64,000 bases of DNA from the NCBI RefSeq assembly GCF_006007885.1, contig NZ_VCRO01000001.1, forward strand, positions 186,001 to 250,000, given 5' to 3'. The DNA is from Alteribacter natronophilus. Its GTDB lineage: Bacteria; Bacillota; Bacilli; Bacillales; Salisediminibacteriaceae. A program made the position numbers and the translations under genes. The notes under the pieces were generated by a model. The model made no database searches, was not told where the DNA came from, and saw only the letters and a program-made list of their open reading frames with translations. Below are positions 44,885 through 52,247 of the stretch, piece by piece (the stretch's first letter is position 1; each line of letters starts with the position of its first letter).

Positions 44885-46267
44885 CTACCCTGTTTTTCTC
44901 CGTCTGCTTTGAGTGCTGTCAGGAATGAAGATTCTTGGATCTGAGGGAGGGTTGTTTGTAAATCGGTATACGTGTTCAGGAACTTCAGGTTCAACTGCTT
45001 CTTCGGCAGTAAATTCCTCTGAAAGATCCACCGTTTCTTCCGGTGCCTCCAATTCAGGTCCGGCCGGGGCAAAACCTTCTTCAGAACCTCCGGACAGACC
45101 GAGTGGTGCCCCGGCTGCCATGTTCTGTTCCACTTCGTTCCACACAGTAAGAATGTCTTTTACAACACGGCTCCATACAAAGTGTAATTCAGCGATTTGT
45201 CTGCCGTGGGTCCCCATTGTACGGGCAGCAGATGAACTGCTCAGAATCCGGCTGATTTTATCGGCAAACTCCTGAGGGTCTTCCGGGTTTTCAACAACAT
45301 AGCCGTTTTTACCCGGCTCAATGACTTCGGGATTACCCCCGCGGGCAGTCGTGACAATGGGAAGCCCCGCTGCCATGGCTTCATAATGGACCCTGGCCAG
45401 CGGTTCCTCCCACTGGGATGGACAGACAAACACATCGGAAGCGGCAAACCATTTATGAATCTCATCCGGATGGACAAACCCGGTTGTAATCACGGGGACT
45501 GGCATCCGCTGGGCAAGTGCCCGGACGTAGGCAACATAATCTGTTATGTTATCATCACTGAACCATTTACTTCCTACAAGAACAAGTGCTACGTCCGGAT
45601 GTTTTTCAGCCAGGATCGGCATGGCCTGAAGAAGAATGTCGGCACCCTTATTGGCACTGAGACGTCCGGCAAACATGATGAGTTTACGGGAACCGATCTG
45701 ATGTTCACTGCGAATCGCTTCACGGAGTTTTCTCCCCTGAGGAGTACTGGCCGGAACAAAACGGTTCACATCCACGCCGGAGTAGATTGTTTTCAGTTTA
45801 GGAGCTGCCTCCGGAAAATCAGCAGTGATGGAGGTGCCGATGTAATCGCTTATAGTGATTATTTTATCCACTTCGGCTATTGCCGCAGCTCCTTCATCAT
45901 GATTGATTTTTTCAGGCTTGAACATGTCATTGTGCATGCTCAGGATGAGGCGGGCACCGGGCTGTGCTTCCCGGATCCTCCCCACGAGCCGCGGCCTGTT
46001 AAAGATGTGAATAACATCAAAAGTTTCACTTTTTAATGCTTCCCCAATTCCATCCCTGTATGTTTCAAGTAACCCGCCTGGTACCCGGACATACCGGACA
46101 CCATCAGCTGTTTCCTGATCCGGAAGATCGGGGTCGGTCCGGCCGAAAACTGTTATACTGTGCTTCCCTTTAAGTGCCGGCAGAGCACCTGCAATGTACG
46201 TCTGGATCGCGCCTCCACGAATAGGAGGCACCGGCAGTTTTTCTGTACAGACGATGGCTACTTTCAT
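44885..46267 (-). CDS. GT4 family glycosyltransferase (CotSA-like) with acidic C-terminal tail
   Basis: 460 residues. The GT-B core matches the enzyme at 39198: IVCTEKLPVPPIRGGAIQTY, LIMFAGRLSANKGADILLQA, and EEPLARVHYEAMAAGLPIVT. CotSA, a spore-coat protein of B. subtilis, is of this type. A tail of about 85 residues is acidic (EAPEETVDLSEEFTAEEA) and ends RIFIPDSTQSRRRKTG. The ATG at 46267 overlaps the stop of the CotS-like gene (ATGA). Together they resemble the cotSA-cotS pairing. Confidence 0.85.
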   Translation of the reverse strand: MKVAIVCTEKLPVPPIRGGAIQTYIAGALPALKGKHSITVFGRTDPDLPDQETADGVRYVRVPGGLLETYRDGIGEALKSETFDVIHIFNRPRLVGRIREAQPGARLILSMHNDMFKPEKINHDEGAAAIAEVDKIITISDYIGTSITADFPEAAPKLKTIYSGVDVNRFVPASTPQGRKLREAIRSEHQIGSRKLIMFAGRLSANKGADILLQAMPILAEKHPDVALVLVGSKWFSDDNITDYVAYVRALAQRMPVPVITTGFVHPDEIHKWFAASDVFVCPSQWEEPLARVHYEAMAAGLPIVTTARGGNPEVIEPGKNGYVVENPEDPQEFADKISRILSSSSAARTMGTHGRQIAELHFVWSRVVKDILTVWNEVEQNMAAGAPLGLSGGSEEGFAPAGPELEAPEETVDLSEEFTAEEAVEPEVPEHVYRFTNNPPSDPRIFIPDSTQSRRRKTG

Positions 46268-47361
46268 TTCAGTATGTCCCCCTTCATATTGCGGAGCTCT
46301 TCGATGGCCGGCCATTTGGTATCGTCGGTTGCTGCGATCCGCTGGCAGAGAGCCTCAAGTTCGCCGTCCATGAACAGCTCAGGTTCATAGACCATTTCTT
46401 TTACATTCTTATAGAATTCGTTAGGCAGCATCATATCCACAACCAGTAAATCATACAGTTCAGGTTCGATAGGATGAGCCTGATGGTACGCTTCCACCAT
46501 TCCTTTCATCCAGTTGACATCCCACGCTCCGAGGTCATCCATTGTTCCGGTTATCAGTTTGCGAAGATCACGTATGCCAATGTCGTAGGCTACACCGTCA
46601 AGGTCAATAATCCACATTCCGTCCGGACCGGACTGCCCGTTTGACCAGCCGTAGTCCTGGTGAACGAGTCCCCATTCTTTATTGCCTCTTTTTACCAACT
46701 CACTGTAGGCCGAGTTCTGAAGAGCCTGACAGGCATTGACAGCCTGCTCCTCAAATTTATCCACGTAACTCAGGATCGCTGCGCTGGCCGGCATATCCTT
46801 GTAAGCGTTGGCGATGTTTCTGAACCAGCTCATCTTTTTAACAACCTTCTGATACGTTTTCGGCCACCTGTAAAGACGTGTTGCATTTTCCGACCCGGGA
46901 GGCGGGGTATACCCCTTTGACATGGTATGAAATTCCCCAATGGCGTGGCAGAGCTGCTCGGCACCTGCAAGATCCTTGCTCACGGGTACGAGTGGCTCGA
47001 TCCATTCCGCTACAAACCAGATTTTCCCTCCCTTTTCCACGTATGGAAGCCCGGCTTTACTGTGAATGATGGCAGGAATCCTCGCATTTTTTTCATGAAC
47101 GAGGTATTCCTGGGCGTAAATACTGAACAGACTCCTTGTCGGCCGCCTGTGAAGGATTTTCAGACTTCTTGGTCCGCGGTCGGTTTCAAGCTTCCAGATG
47201 AGCCCGCCTTTGTCCGCCTTTGTCGTTATCACTTCCATGGATGATACGTTCATATCATACTGGGCGTTTACCTCGTGAGCCATTTCGGTTATATAATCCG
47301 GAACAAAAAATTCACCGAGAGTGCCGTCGAGGTCCCATGGTGTGATCTGCTGATCAGACAT
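46264..47361 (-). CDS. CotS-like spore coat protein (kinase fold)
   Basis: 365 residues of the CotS/YutH/YsxE family, related to aminoglycoside phosphotransferases. The Brenner-like motif appears as WGLVHQDYGWSNGQSG and the metal-binding Asp as MWIIDLDGVAYDIGIRDL. The N-terminus (VNAQYDMNVSSMEVITTKADKGGLIWKL) matches CotS family openings. Family members sit in the spore coat of Bacillus. GGAGGAG lies 5-6 nt before the ATG at 47361; an in-frame start six codons earlier has no site. It is the first gene of a two-gene unit. Confidence 0.85.
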   Translation of the reverse strand: MSDQQITPWDLDGTLGEFFVPDYITEMAHEVNAQYDMNVSSMEVITTKADKGGLIWKLETDRGPRSLKILHRRPTRSLFSIYAQEYLVHEKNARIPAIIHSKAGLPYVEKGGKIWFVAEWIEPLVPVSKDLAGAEQLCHAIGEFHTMSKGYTPPPGSENATRLYRWPKTYQKVVKKMSWFRNIANAYKDMPASAAILSYVDKFEEQAVNACQALQNSAYSELVKRGNKEWGLVHQDYGWSNGQSGPDGMWIIDLDGVAYDIGIRDLRKLITGTMDDLGAWDVNWMKGMVEAYHQAHPIEPELYDLLVVDMMLPNEFYKNVKEMVYEPELFMDGELEALCQRIAATDDTKWPAIEELRNMKGDILK

Positions 47362-47486
47362 GTTATCTCCTCCAATCATATTTCTTCACTATATTCACTA
47401 TGGGGAAATCTGACTGGATTTTTAACCAGTTGCATGGAAAGGAATTTGGGCACGCATCCTCAGTTTGAATTAGTCTGTTATCCGGG

Positions 47487-47514
47487 ACGGAACGGACAGA
47501 ATGTTCATAGTTTA
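47487..47514 (+). promoter_or_regulatory. SigmaK-like promoter of the yjcA-like gene (palindromic -10)
   Basis: AC (47487-47488), a 17-nt spacer, CATAGTTTA (47506-47514) fits the SigmaK pattern AC-16/17-CATANNNTA. CATAGTTTATG is nearly palindromic: on the minus strand it reads CATAAACTATG, also a SigmaK-type -10 facing the CotS-like gene, although the expected AC there is CC. Both divergent genes might thus use one -10 region. Confidence 0.5.
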
Positions 47515-47577
47515 TGAGTAGGAATCCCACAGGGAAATCAGTGGAGTTTATGCGTTTACAGGGAGAGGAAGTATGAA

Positions 47578-47916
47578 ATGGCATTGTCGTGGCTTATGAT
47601 GGTTCTTTTGGTCCTTGCTGTGTTCCGTGTGACTCATCTGATCGTTTATGACACCATTACAGAACGGTTCCGGAACTTTTTCCTCAAAGAAGTGGAAGAA
47701 GAGGGGGAGGTATTTTATGAGCCCCGGGAAGGGCCCATAATCCGCCATGTCGGCAGCCTCCTCAGCTGTCACTGGTGTACCGGCATGTGGGTAAGTGTGT
47801 TCTTTACGGCAGGTTATTTCCTTTTTCCTGCATGGTTCAATGCGGTTATCGTGATCTTCGCAGTTGCCGGTGCTGCAGCTGTCCTCCATTCAGTTGTAGT
47901 GAGGTATCTCTTCTGA
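47578..47916 (+). CDS. yjcA: DUF1360 membrane protein, YjcA-like sporulation protein
   Basis: 112 residues: an N-terminal hydrophobic segment (LMMVLLVLAVFRVTHLIVYD), an acidic middle with the conserved SLLSCHWCTGMWVSVFF (Cys-His-Trp-Cys) motif, and two more helices. This is the DUF1360 pattern; B. subtilis YjcA, encoded between the cot cluster and yjcD, is such a protein and is sporulation specific. Here too it lies between fabI and yjcD. Its last 27 nt overlap the end of the convergent CgeB-like gene. Confidence 0.8.
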   Translation: MALSWLMMVLLVLAVFRVTHLIVYDTITERFRNFFLKEVEEEGEVFYEPREGPIIRHVGSLLSCHWCTGMWVSVFFTAGYFLFPAWFNAVIVIFAVAGAAAVLHSVVVRYLF

Positions 47917-48879
47917 GTCCAGGTGTGTTATCACATATTTAATGCGGTGATCCAGTGTATTGCGGTTCATAATTTCATTGAAACATGCTTCTGCTGAAAG
48001 TTCCCTTGTCCGGTCATCAGTAAGGTAGTGACTGATCAGGGCGAGGGTTTCTTCCCTGGAACCGACCTGAAGAGGAGTAAAAGGGGTGGAAAAAAGGCCG
48101 GAGTTTTCCCTTCGTCTGGAGGTCAGTTGAAACCCGCGGCATGCTCCTGCTGCAAAAACTTCGTGGGAAGGACTCCCTGCGGGGATCCCCGTTTGATTAT
48201 GGGATGGATTGTCCCTATGTGAAAGGGTAAGGGACACCTTAGCGGAGGAGTAGAAGTGACGGGCAATCCTCGGAGGAACCCAGTAGTTTACAACCTTAAG
48301 CTTTGGTTGTGGGATACGGTGAGCAAGTGCTTCGTGCCAGCCTTTACCTACTGTCTGAATCGTCCAGTCAGTGTAGTCGAGAAGAAACGTAATGTATTCC
48401 ATGAGGAGAGAACTGGGGGGGAGGACGGTACAGACATCACTATGATATACAGACGATTCCCGTGGATCATGATAATAGAGGCCCGGATCAGCACAGTGGG
48501 GGAGAAAGGCTGTTCTCCGGTGTCCAAGACCCCGGTATACAAAGCTGGCATTTTTCTCCGTAGTGTAAACAGTATGGAAGTAGTGAATAAAACGTCTGCT
48601 GTAATCCACGCAGATGGGATCATCCGTAATCCAGCCAATGAGTGGAATTTTTAAATCCGACAGACGGGAAACGATCTGGCCCCACTCCGTACCCGACAAA
48701 ATCATAAAGACGGCAGCAGGTGAGAACATCTCAATCTGTTGCTGAAGTGTACTGTCATCTTCCCTGTAATCAAGGGGCATTACGGAGCAGCCCGTGTTTT
48801 TCAGTGACCGGCAGACAGATTCAGCTGAATATACCGGAAAACCGTAATCAGTGCAGACCAGGAAGGCGATCTTTTTCAT
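47890..48879 (-). CDS. CgeB-like spore maturation protein / glycosyltransferase
   Basis: 329 residues. The start KKIAFLVCTDYGFPVYSAES, the central PLIGWITDDPICVDYSRRF, HCADPGLYY and the late GSPSHEVFAAGACRGFQLTSRR match the CgeB/DUF3880-type glycosyltransferases that modify the spore surface (crust) in B. subtilis. AAGGAGG lies 7 nt before the ATG. It overlaps the yjcA-like gene tail to tail. The sugar and acceptor are unknown. Confidence 0.8.
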   Translation of the reverse strand: MKKIAFLVCTDYGFPVYSAESVCRSLKNTGCSVMPLDYREDDSTLQQQIEMFSPAAVFMILSGTEWGQIVSRLSDLKIPLIGWITDDPICVDYSRRFIHYFHTVYTTEKNASFVYRGLGHRRTAFLPHCADPGLYYHDPRESSVYHSDVCTVLPPSSLLMEYITFLLDYTDWTIQTVGKGWHEALAHRIPQPKLKVVNYWVPPRIARHFYSSAKVSLTLSHRDNPSHNQTGIPAGSPSHEVFAAGACRGFQLTSRRRENSGLFSTPFTPLQVGSREETLALISHYLTDDRTRELSAEACFNEIMNRNTLDHRIKYVITHLDSEEIPHYN

Positions 48880-48904
48880 GGGACATCCTCCTTAATACCT
48901 TGTA

Positions 48905-48937
48905 AACGAAGAAAGGGACGCATTTGCAAGCGCCCCG
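48905..48937 (-). terminator. Terminator downstream of the coiled-coil gene at 48939
   Basis: Minus strand: GGGGCGC TTGCAAAT GCGTCCC followed by TTTCTTC. Confidence 0.65.
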
Positions 48938-48938
48938 T

Positions 48939-49601
48939 TCATAGATAAAGACTAATGGTATTCACCGATGATATGCCCTTCTGCATTTCCCTGGTGTAAC
49001 AGAACCCCTCTATAAGAAGGTGCTCATCTTCAGGACCGGGCTCGGCAGTGATATCAAAATTTGTAAACACTGCACGCTCGCCAGGCTTTACAGTGTCTAT
49101 ATGAACAGGCTTAAGCCAGTGCTCTCCTCTTGTTTTCACCCACTCTCTCCAGTCGTTCTGAACGTAAATCCATTCTTCCTGAGGTTTCAGCCAGGTCCGT
49201 TCCTGCTGCTGACGCATCCTGATTTTACCGCCGATATTAATCCTGCTGGACGGTTTTGTGCGGAAACAGAATACCGGGTCGTGGAGAATCTGATTTCCTG
49301 TATTCTCAAGAGTAAGATGACCGATGATGTGTATCTGGTGATCCTGCTCCTCTTCCTGTCTTGGGAGAAACACAGAGTGACTGAAATAGGCTTTGGCTGA
49401 TATAACGGGCTCCTGTTTCACTTCGATTTTTTCCCGGCTGCTTTGTTTTTCAGGATTTTCCCGCATCGTGAGACGGGATTCCAGCTCCTGAATCTGCTGC
49501 TTATATTTACTTATTTCGGAACGGTAATGAAGGATCTTCTGTTCCAGCTGCAGTTTGGAGTCATCCTGCTTTTTCTGCTGATAAGAGTGTCTTGACTTCA
49601 C
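48939..49601 (-). CDS. Coiled-coil N-terminus plus beta-rich domain, putative spore-surface protein, GTG start
   Basis: 220 residues. Residues about 15-48 form a heptad coiled coil (LQLEQKILHYRSEISKYKQQ), then a linker with basic/Ser residues, then a 140-residue domain rich in beta strands and Trp (ENTGNQILHDPVFCFRTK, WLKPQEEWIYVQNDWREW), which reads like an Ig-like or jelly-roll fold. The GTG has GGGGTGA 6 nt upstream. The coiled-coil motif recurs in the protein at 50653. Not recognised; spore role inferred from neighbours and a SigmaE/K-like CATACAAT upstream (49642-49635). Confidence 0.65.
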   Translation of the reverse strand: MKSRHSYQQKKQDDSKLQLEQKILHYRSEISKYKQQIQELESRLTMRENPEKQSSREKIEVKQEPVISAKAYFSHSVFLPRQEEEQDHQIHIIGHLTLENTGNQILHDPVFCFRTKPSSRINIGGKIRMRQQQERTWLKPQEEWIYVQNDWREWVKTRGEHWLKPVHIDTVKPGERAVFTNFDITAEPGPEDEHLLIEGFCYTREMQKGISSVNTISLYL

Positions 49602-49694
49602 CTGTAATCACCCCGGATTTTGCCTTGTTACAAAATTGTATGCACGTCTGAATCACGGCAGAAGTCAAAATAGCAGATGGCCTTTTTCCTGCAT

Positions 49695-49735
49695 GAAAAA
49701 ACCGGACTGATGCGGGTATGCATCAAATCCGGTTA
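49695..49735 (-). terminator. Terminator of the coat-type protein gene
   Basis: Minus strand: AACCGGA..GATGC/GCATC..TCCGGTTTTTT hairpin. Confidence 0.88.
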
Positions 49736-49754
49736 ACTATGGTGCTTATTTGTG

Positions 49755-50441
49755 TCAGACCTTGTGTTTACAGTGGTCTTTATCATGTGGAGCCGGAAAA
49801 ATTTCAGGACACTGCGGCGGGAAAGTAATTTCAGGACAGAATCTGCTGATTGGAAGAATAATATCTTCACGCGGACGGCATTCTGCACCTTCAATTTCAA
49901 GAATCACATTTGCAACAACCTGAACAGACTGACAGATATGAAGCGACAGCTGCAGGGAACTGAATTCACCGTTGATGCAGCAGACCACACCGTTACCTGC
50001 AAAATCAAAGATTTCACAGTCCACATCTGTTCCTTCAGGCGCGCAGAGAAGGAACTTTTCAAAAAGACAGAAATCAACTTCGCCGGATGTACAAATCGGT
50101 TCTTCGTCATCTTCGTTCAGCCGAAGTTCAACTACGAAAGATCCCTGTTTGCGGATCTTAACTTCCTGAAGTTCAATACCAAGATCCTGGATAAATACAT
50201 TCCGCCGTGGGCCTACCGCTGTACACTCCAGAGTACCCTCAACAGGTACTACGGTAACAATAAAATCTTCTCCTGGAGGAAGCAGGTCACACGGGTCGTC
50301 TGCACCTTCTTCTCCGTTACAGTCAAAATCAAGCTCTTCAAGCCCGGCCGGCCCGGAGAATGTTAGTTCTTTATCAACCTGACGTGTTACCCAGTCATAT
50401 AATTTCTCAGCTCTGATACAGAGAGGGTGAAACTCTGCCAT
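49755..50441 (-). CDS. Cysteine-rich spore-coat/exosporium-type protein
   Basis: 228 residues, acidic, with about 18 cysteines and no signal peptide or membrane segment. The opening MAEFHPLCIRAEKLYDWVTR and the cysteine pattern recall the BMQ_0737-type morphogenetic spore coat proteins of Priestia megaterium; I recall this family imperfectly. The body is beta-strand rich (FVVELRLNEDDEEPICTSGE, CEIFDFAGNGVVCCINGE), suited to a disulfide-crosslinked layer, and it ends in His/Cys residues. A SigmaK-like promoter lies just upstream. It is monocistronic with its own terminator. Confidence 0.75.
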   Translation of the reverse strand: MAEFHPLCIRAEKLYDWVTRQVDKELTFSGPAGLEELDFDCNGEEGADDPCDLLPPGEDFIVTVVPVEGTLECTAVGPRRNVFIQDLGIELQEVKIRKQGSFVVELRLNEDDEEPICTSGEVDFCLFEKFLLCAPEGTDVDCEIFDFAGNGVVCCINGEFSSLQLSLHICQSVQVVANVILEIEGAECRPREDIILPISRFCPEITFPPQCPEIFPAPHDKDHCKHKV

Positions 50442-50491
50442 GCCTTAATCATCCTTTCATTCATGGTAGTTCCTCTATCGGGGACTACTTC

Positions 50492-50517
50492 ATAGTATGA
50501 GTTGGGTGTAAAATTGT
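50492..50517 (-). promoter_or_regulatory. SigmaK-like promoter of the coat-type protein gene
   Basis: Minus strand: AC (50517-50516), a 16-nt spacer, CATACTAT (50499-50492), matching AC-16/17-CATANNNTA except the last base. It lies about 50 nt before the start codon. Confidence 0.6.
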
Positions 50518-50652
50518 GCATAATCCCAGAATGAAAAACGCACTTGGGCTTTTTAAGAAAGATTGACCGGTTCCTACATATAAATAGTACAAATGCACAT
50601 GGGGAATCCGAGTTCATGTGAAATTCTGCTTTTGGCGGGAGGGGAATGTCTG

Positions 50653-51471
50653 ATGAAGAAGGTTATGTCGCTGGAAAAGCTGTCTTCGGTACAGCTTAAG
50701 CAGCGGATCATTCATCTACAGTCGGAGCTTAGTGAATACAGAAGGAAAGTAGAGCGTTATCAGCGTGATACAGTAAATAAAGAGCGGGACTTTCTTAAGG
50801 AAATGAATGAGCAGTTACAGAGGAAACTAAAGGATTACGAAGAACAGTCAGAGCTGCAGATGAATGAAATCAGGGAGTGCCGCAGCCGGATCAGGGAATT
50901 AACTGATGCCTGTGAAGCAGAGAAACATAAATCTGAGGAACTTGGCCGGCAGAAATCAGAGGAAATCCAAACTTTAAATAAGAAGTTTGAGACCGCAAAG
51001 AGTAACTGGGAAATCGAAAAAGCCGATTTACTGATGAACAAGAGTGCCCTCATTGAAATGGAAAAGGAAGTTGAACTTCTGAAAGCAGAGCTGAGATCCT
51101 ATAAGCCTTTCATACAGGGTGGACCGCGGACTCCTTCATCTCCCTGGACGTCTGCCGAACAGGAAGCTGACAAGCGAAAGCCTTTTCCCTTTCCGACATC
51201 CGGGAAACTCGCAAATGCTGTGCCCCGTGCACCTGTGCCGGCAGATTATATGCGGGAAAATGAGAGTGAGGAAGGCTGGGTAAAAGGGAGAACCAGATCA
51301 GTTCGAAAACACAAACACGACAACAGTCAGGCATCAGAAGATAAGGAAGAAAGCGGAGGCGGGTATGTAAGTGAATCCCCAGAAGCTGCAGCTGAGCAGA
51401 CCACTCAGCATAATGAGACAACAGACCGGGAAAATGAAGTTATTGAGGGTGAAGAAAACAAAGAGAGCTGA
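50653..51471 (+). CDS. Long coiled-coil protein with disordered tail, putative spore-surface protein
   Basis: 272 residues. Residues about 8-160 are continuous heptads (LSSVQLKQRIIHLQSELSEY and on), then a Pro/Ser linker (GGPRTPSSPW) and an acidic, low-complexity tail ending EVIEGEENKES. No membrane segment. GGGAGGGG lies 8 nt before the ATG at 50653. It is divergent from the coat-type gene. The first 30 residues resemble the coiled coil of the protein at 48939. Structural or scaffold role is inferred. Confidence 0.65.
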   Translation: MKKVMSLEKLSSVQLKQRIIHLQSELSEYRRKVERYQRDTVNKERDFLKEMNEQLQRKLKDYEEQSELQMNEIRECRSRIRELTDACEAEKHKSEELGRQKSEEIQTLNKKFETAKSNWEIEKADLLMNKSALIEMEKEVELLKAELRSYKPFIQGGPRTPSSPWTSAEQEADKRKPFPFPTSGKLANAVPRAPVPADYMRENESEEGWVKGRTRSVRKHKHDNSQASEDKEESGGGYVSESPEAAAEQTTQHNETTDRENEVIEGEENKES

Positions 51472-51510
51472 GTTTTTACCGAATATTTCTCCTTTCTCCG
51501 CTTCAGCATA

Positions 51511-51537
51511 ACCAGCCTGGCCGTTTCATCATAGTCT
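51511..51537 (+). promoter_or_regulatory. SigmaK-like promoter of the small-protein pair
   Basis: AC (51511-51512), a 17-nt spacer, CATAGTCT (51530-51537) fits AC-16/17-CATANNNT. It lies 38 nt before the ATG at 51575. Confidence 0.5.
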
Positions 51538-51574
51538 GTACTAAACAGGTGAGCTATGAAGGGAGCAGGTATGA

Positions 51575-51721
51575 ATGAGCGGCGAAAAAAGAAAGAAGAT
51601 AAAAGAAAAGCGCAAAACGAAGCGTCCTTTAACAGTCAGTAATCCCCACACCAGCAAAACAGATGGTCAGTCAAGGTTAAAAAAGCGCGGCTGCGGCTGC
51701 GGAGGAAAAAAAACAAAATAG
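51575..51721 (+). CDS. Very basic small protein with GCGCGG motif (48 aa)
   Basis: 48 codons: a Lys/Arg-rich start (MSGEKRKKIKEKRKTKRP), a Ser/Thr middle, and the ending LKKRGCGCGGKKTK. GGGAG lies 9 nt upstream. The two cysteines in a glycine-rich basic tail and its location favour a spore coat/core surface protein. An overlapping 23-codon frame from 51571 ends early and is less likely. Confidence 0.55.
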   Translation: MSGEKRKKIKEKRKTKRPLTVSNPHTSKTDGQSRLKKRGCGCGGKKTK

Positions 51722-51792
51722 TGTCCGTAGCCCGTACCGTCCTGCCGAAAGCAGCATATGCTGGTATCAGCCAGGATAAGGGAGGGCTTTAA

Positions 51793-51966
51793 TTGGGGAA
51801 GGATCCTAAAAATAGTGCCGGTGACGGTATGAAAGATACAGAAAAACGGAAAACGCTCTGGAGCAGCTGGAAACAGGTGATGCTCGGAAACAATGAAAAT
51901 CAGGGTGACTCCGAAAAAGAGCCGGTTAAACCAAAAGAAGATCAGCCGCCGTTCTGGTGGATTTAA
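51793..51966 (+). CDS. Small charged protein (57 aa), TTG start
   Basis: 57 codons beginning at a TTG with GGGAGG 7 nt upstream. The sequence is polar and charged (EKRKTLWSSWKQVMLGNNE) and ends with Pro/Trp-rich QPPFWWI. A strong terminator overlaps the stop. It starts 71 nt after the previous small gene, probably in the same transcript. Not recognised. Confidence 0.55.
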   Translation: MGKDPKNSAGDGMKDTEKRKTLWSSWKQVMLGNNENQGDSEKEPVKPKEDQPPFWWI

Positions 51967-52003
51967 AAAGAGTGTGTCCTTGAAAAAGGAGACACTCTTT
52001 TTT
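51966..52003 (+). terminator. Terminator of the small-protein pair
   Basis: AAAAGAGTGTGTCC/GGAGACACTCTTTT stem with T-run. Confidence 0.9.
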
Positions 52004-52029
52004 AAGGAGAGAATTTATGAAATTTGCCG

Positions 52030-52150
52030 AAGCGAAACGCCGGAAGTGAGACTCCTGCGGCAGTGGGCTGGCAGGGTGAGACCTCGCAGGGCTTAGCCCG
52101 AGGAGGCTCAGCGCCACCGCCGCGGAAAGCGAACGGACGTCGTGGATTAA
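52030..52150. repeat. Repeat family C-like, copy 7
   Basis: GTGAGACTCCTGCGGCAGTGG, GGTGAGACCTCGCAGGGC, CGAGGAGGCTCAGCGCCACC and CCGCGGAAAGCGAACGGACG, in the order of the copy at 40965 but without the 55-bp module. Confidence 0.75.
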
Positions 52151-52247
52151 AGCTCTGGAATTATAAGACGTGTCAGCCTTCTTCCTGCCGGTATTTCCAT
52201 ATTCCGGTGTACACCTTACGCACGTTTTCCATGGTTTGGCGCCAGGC

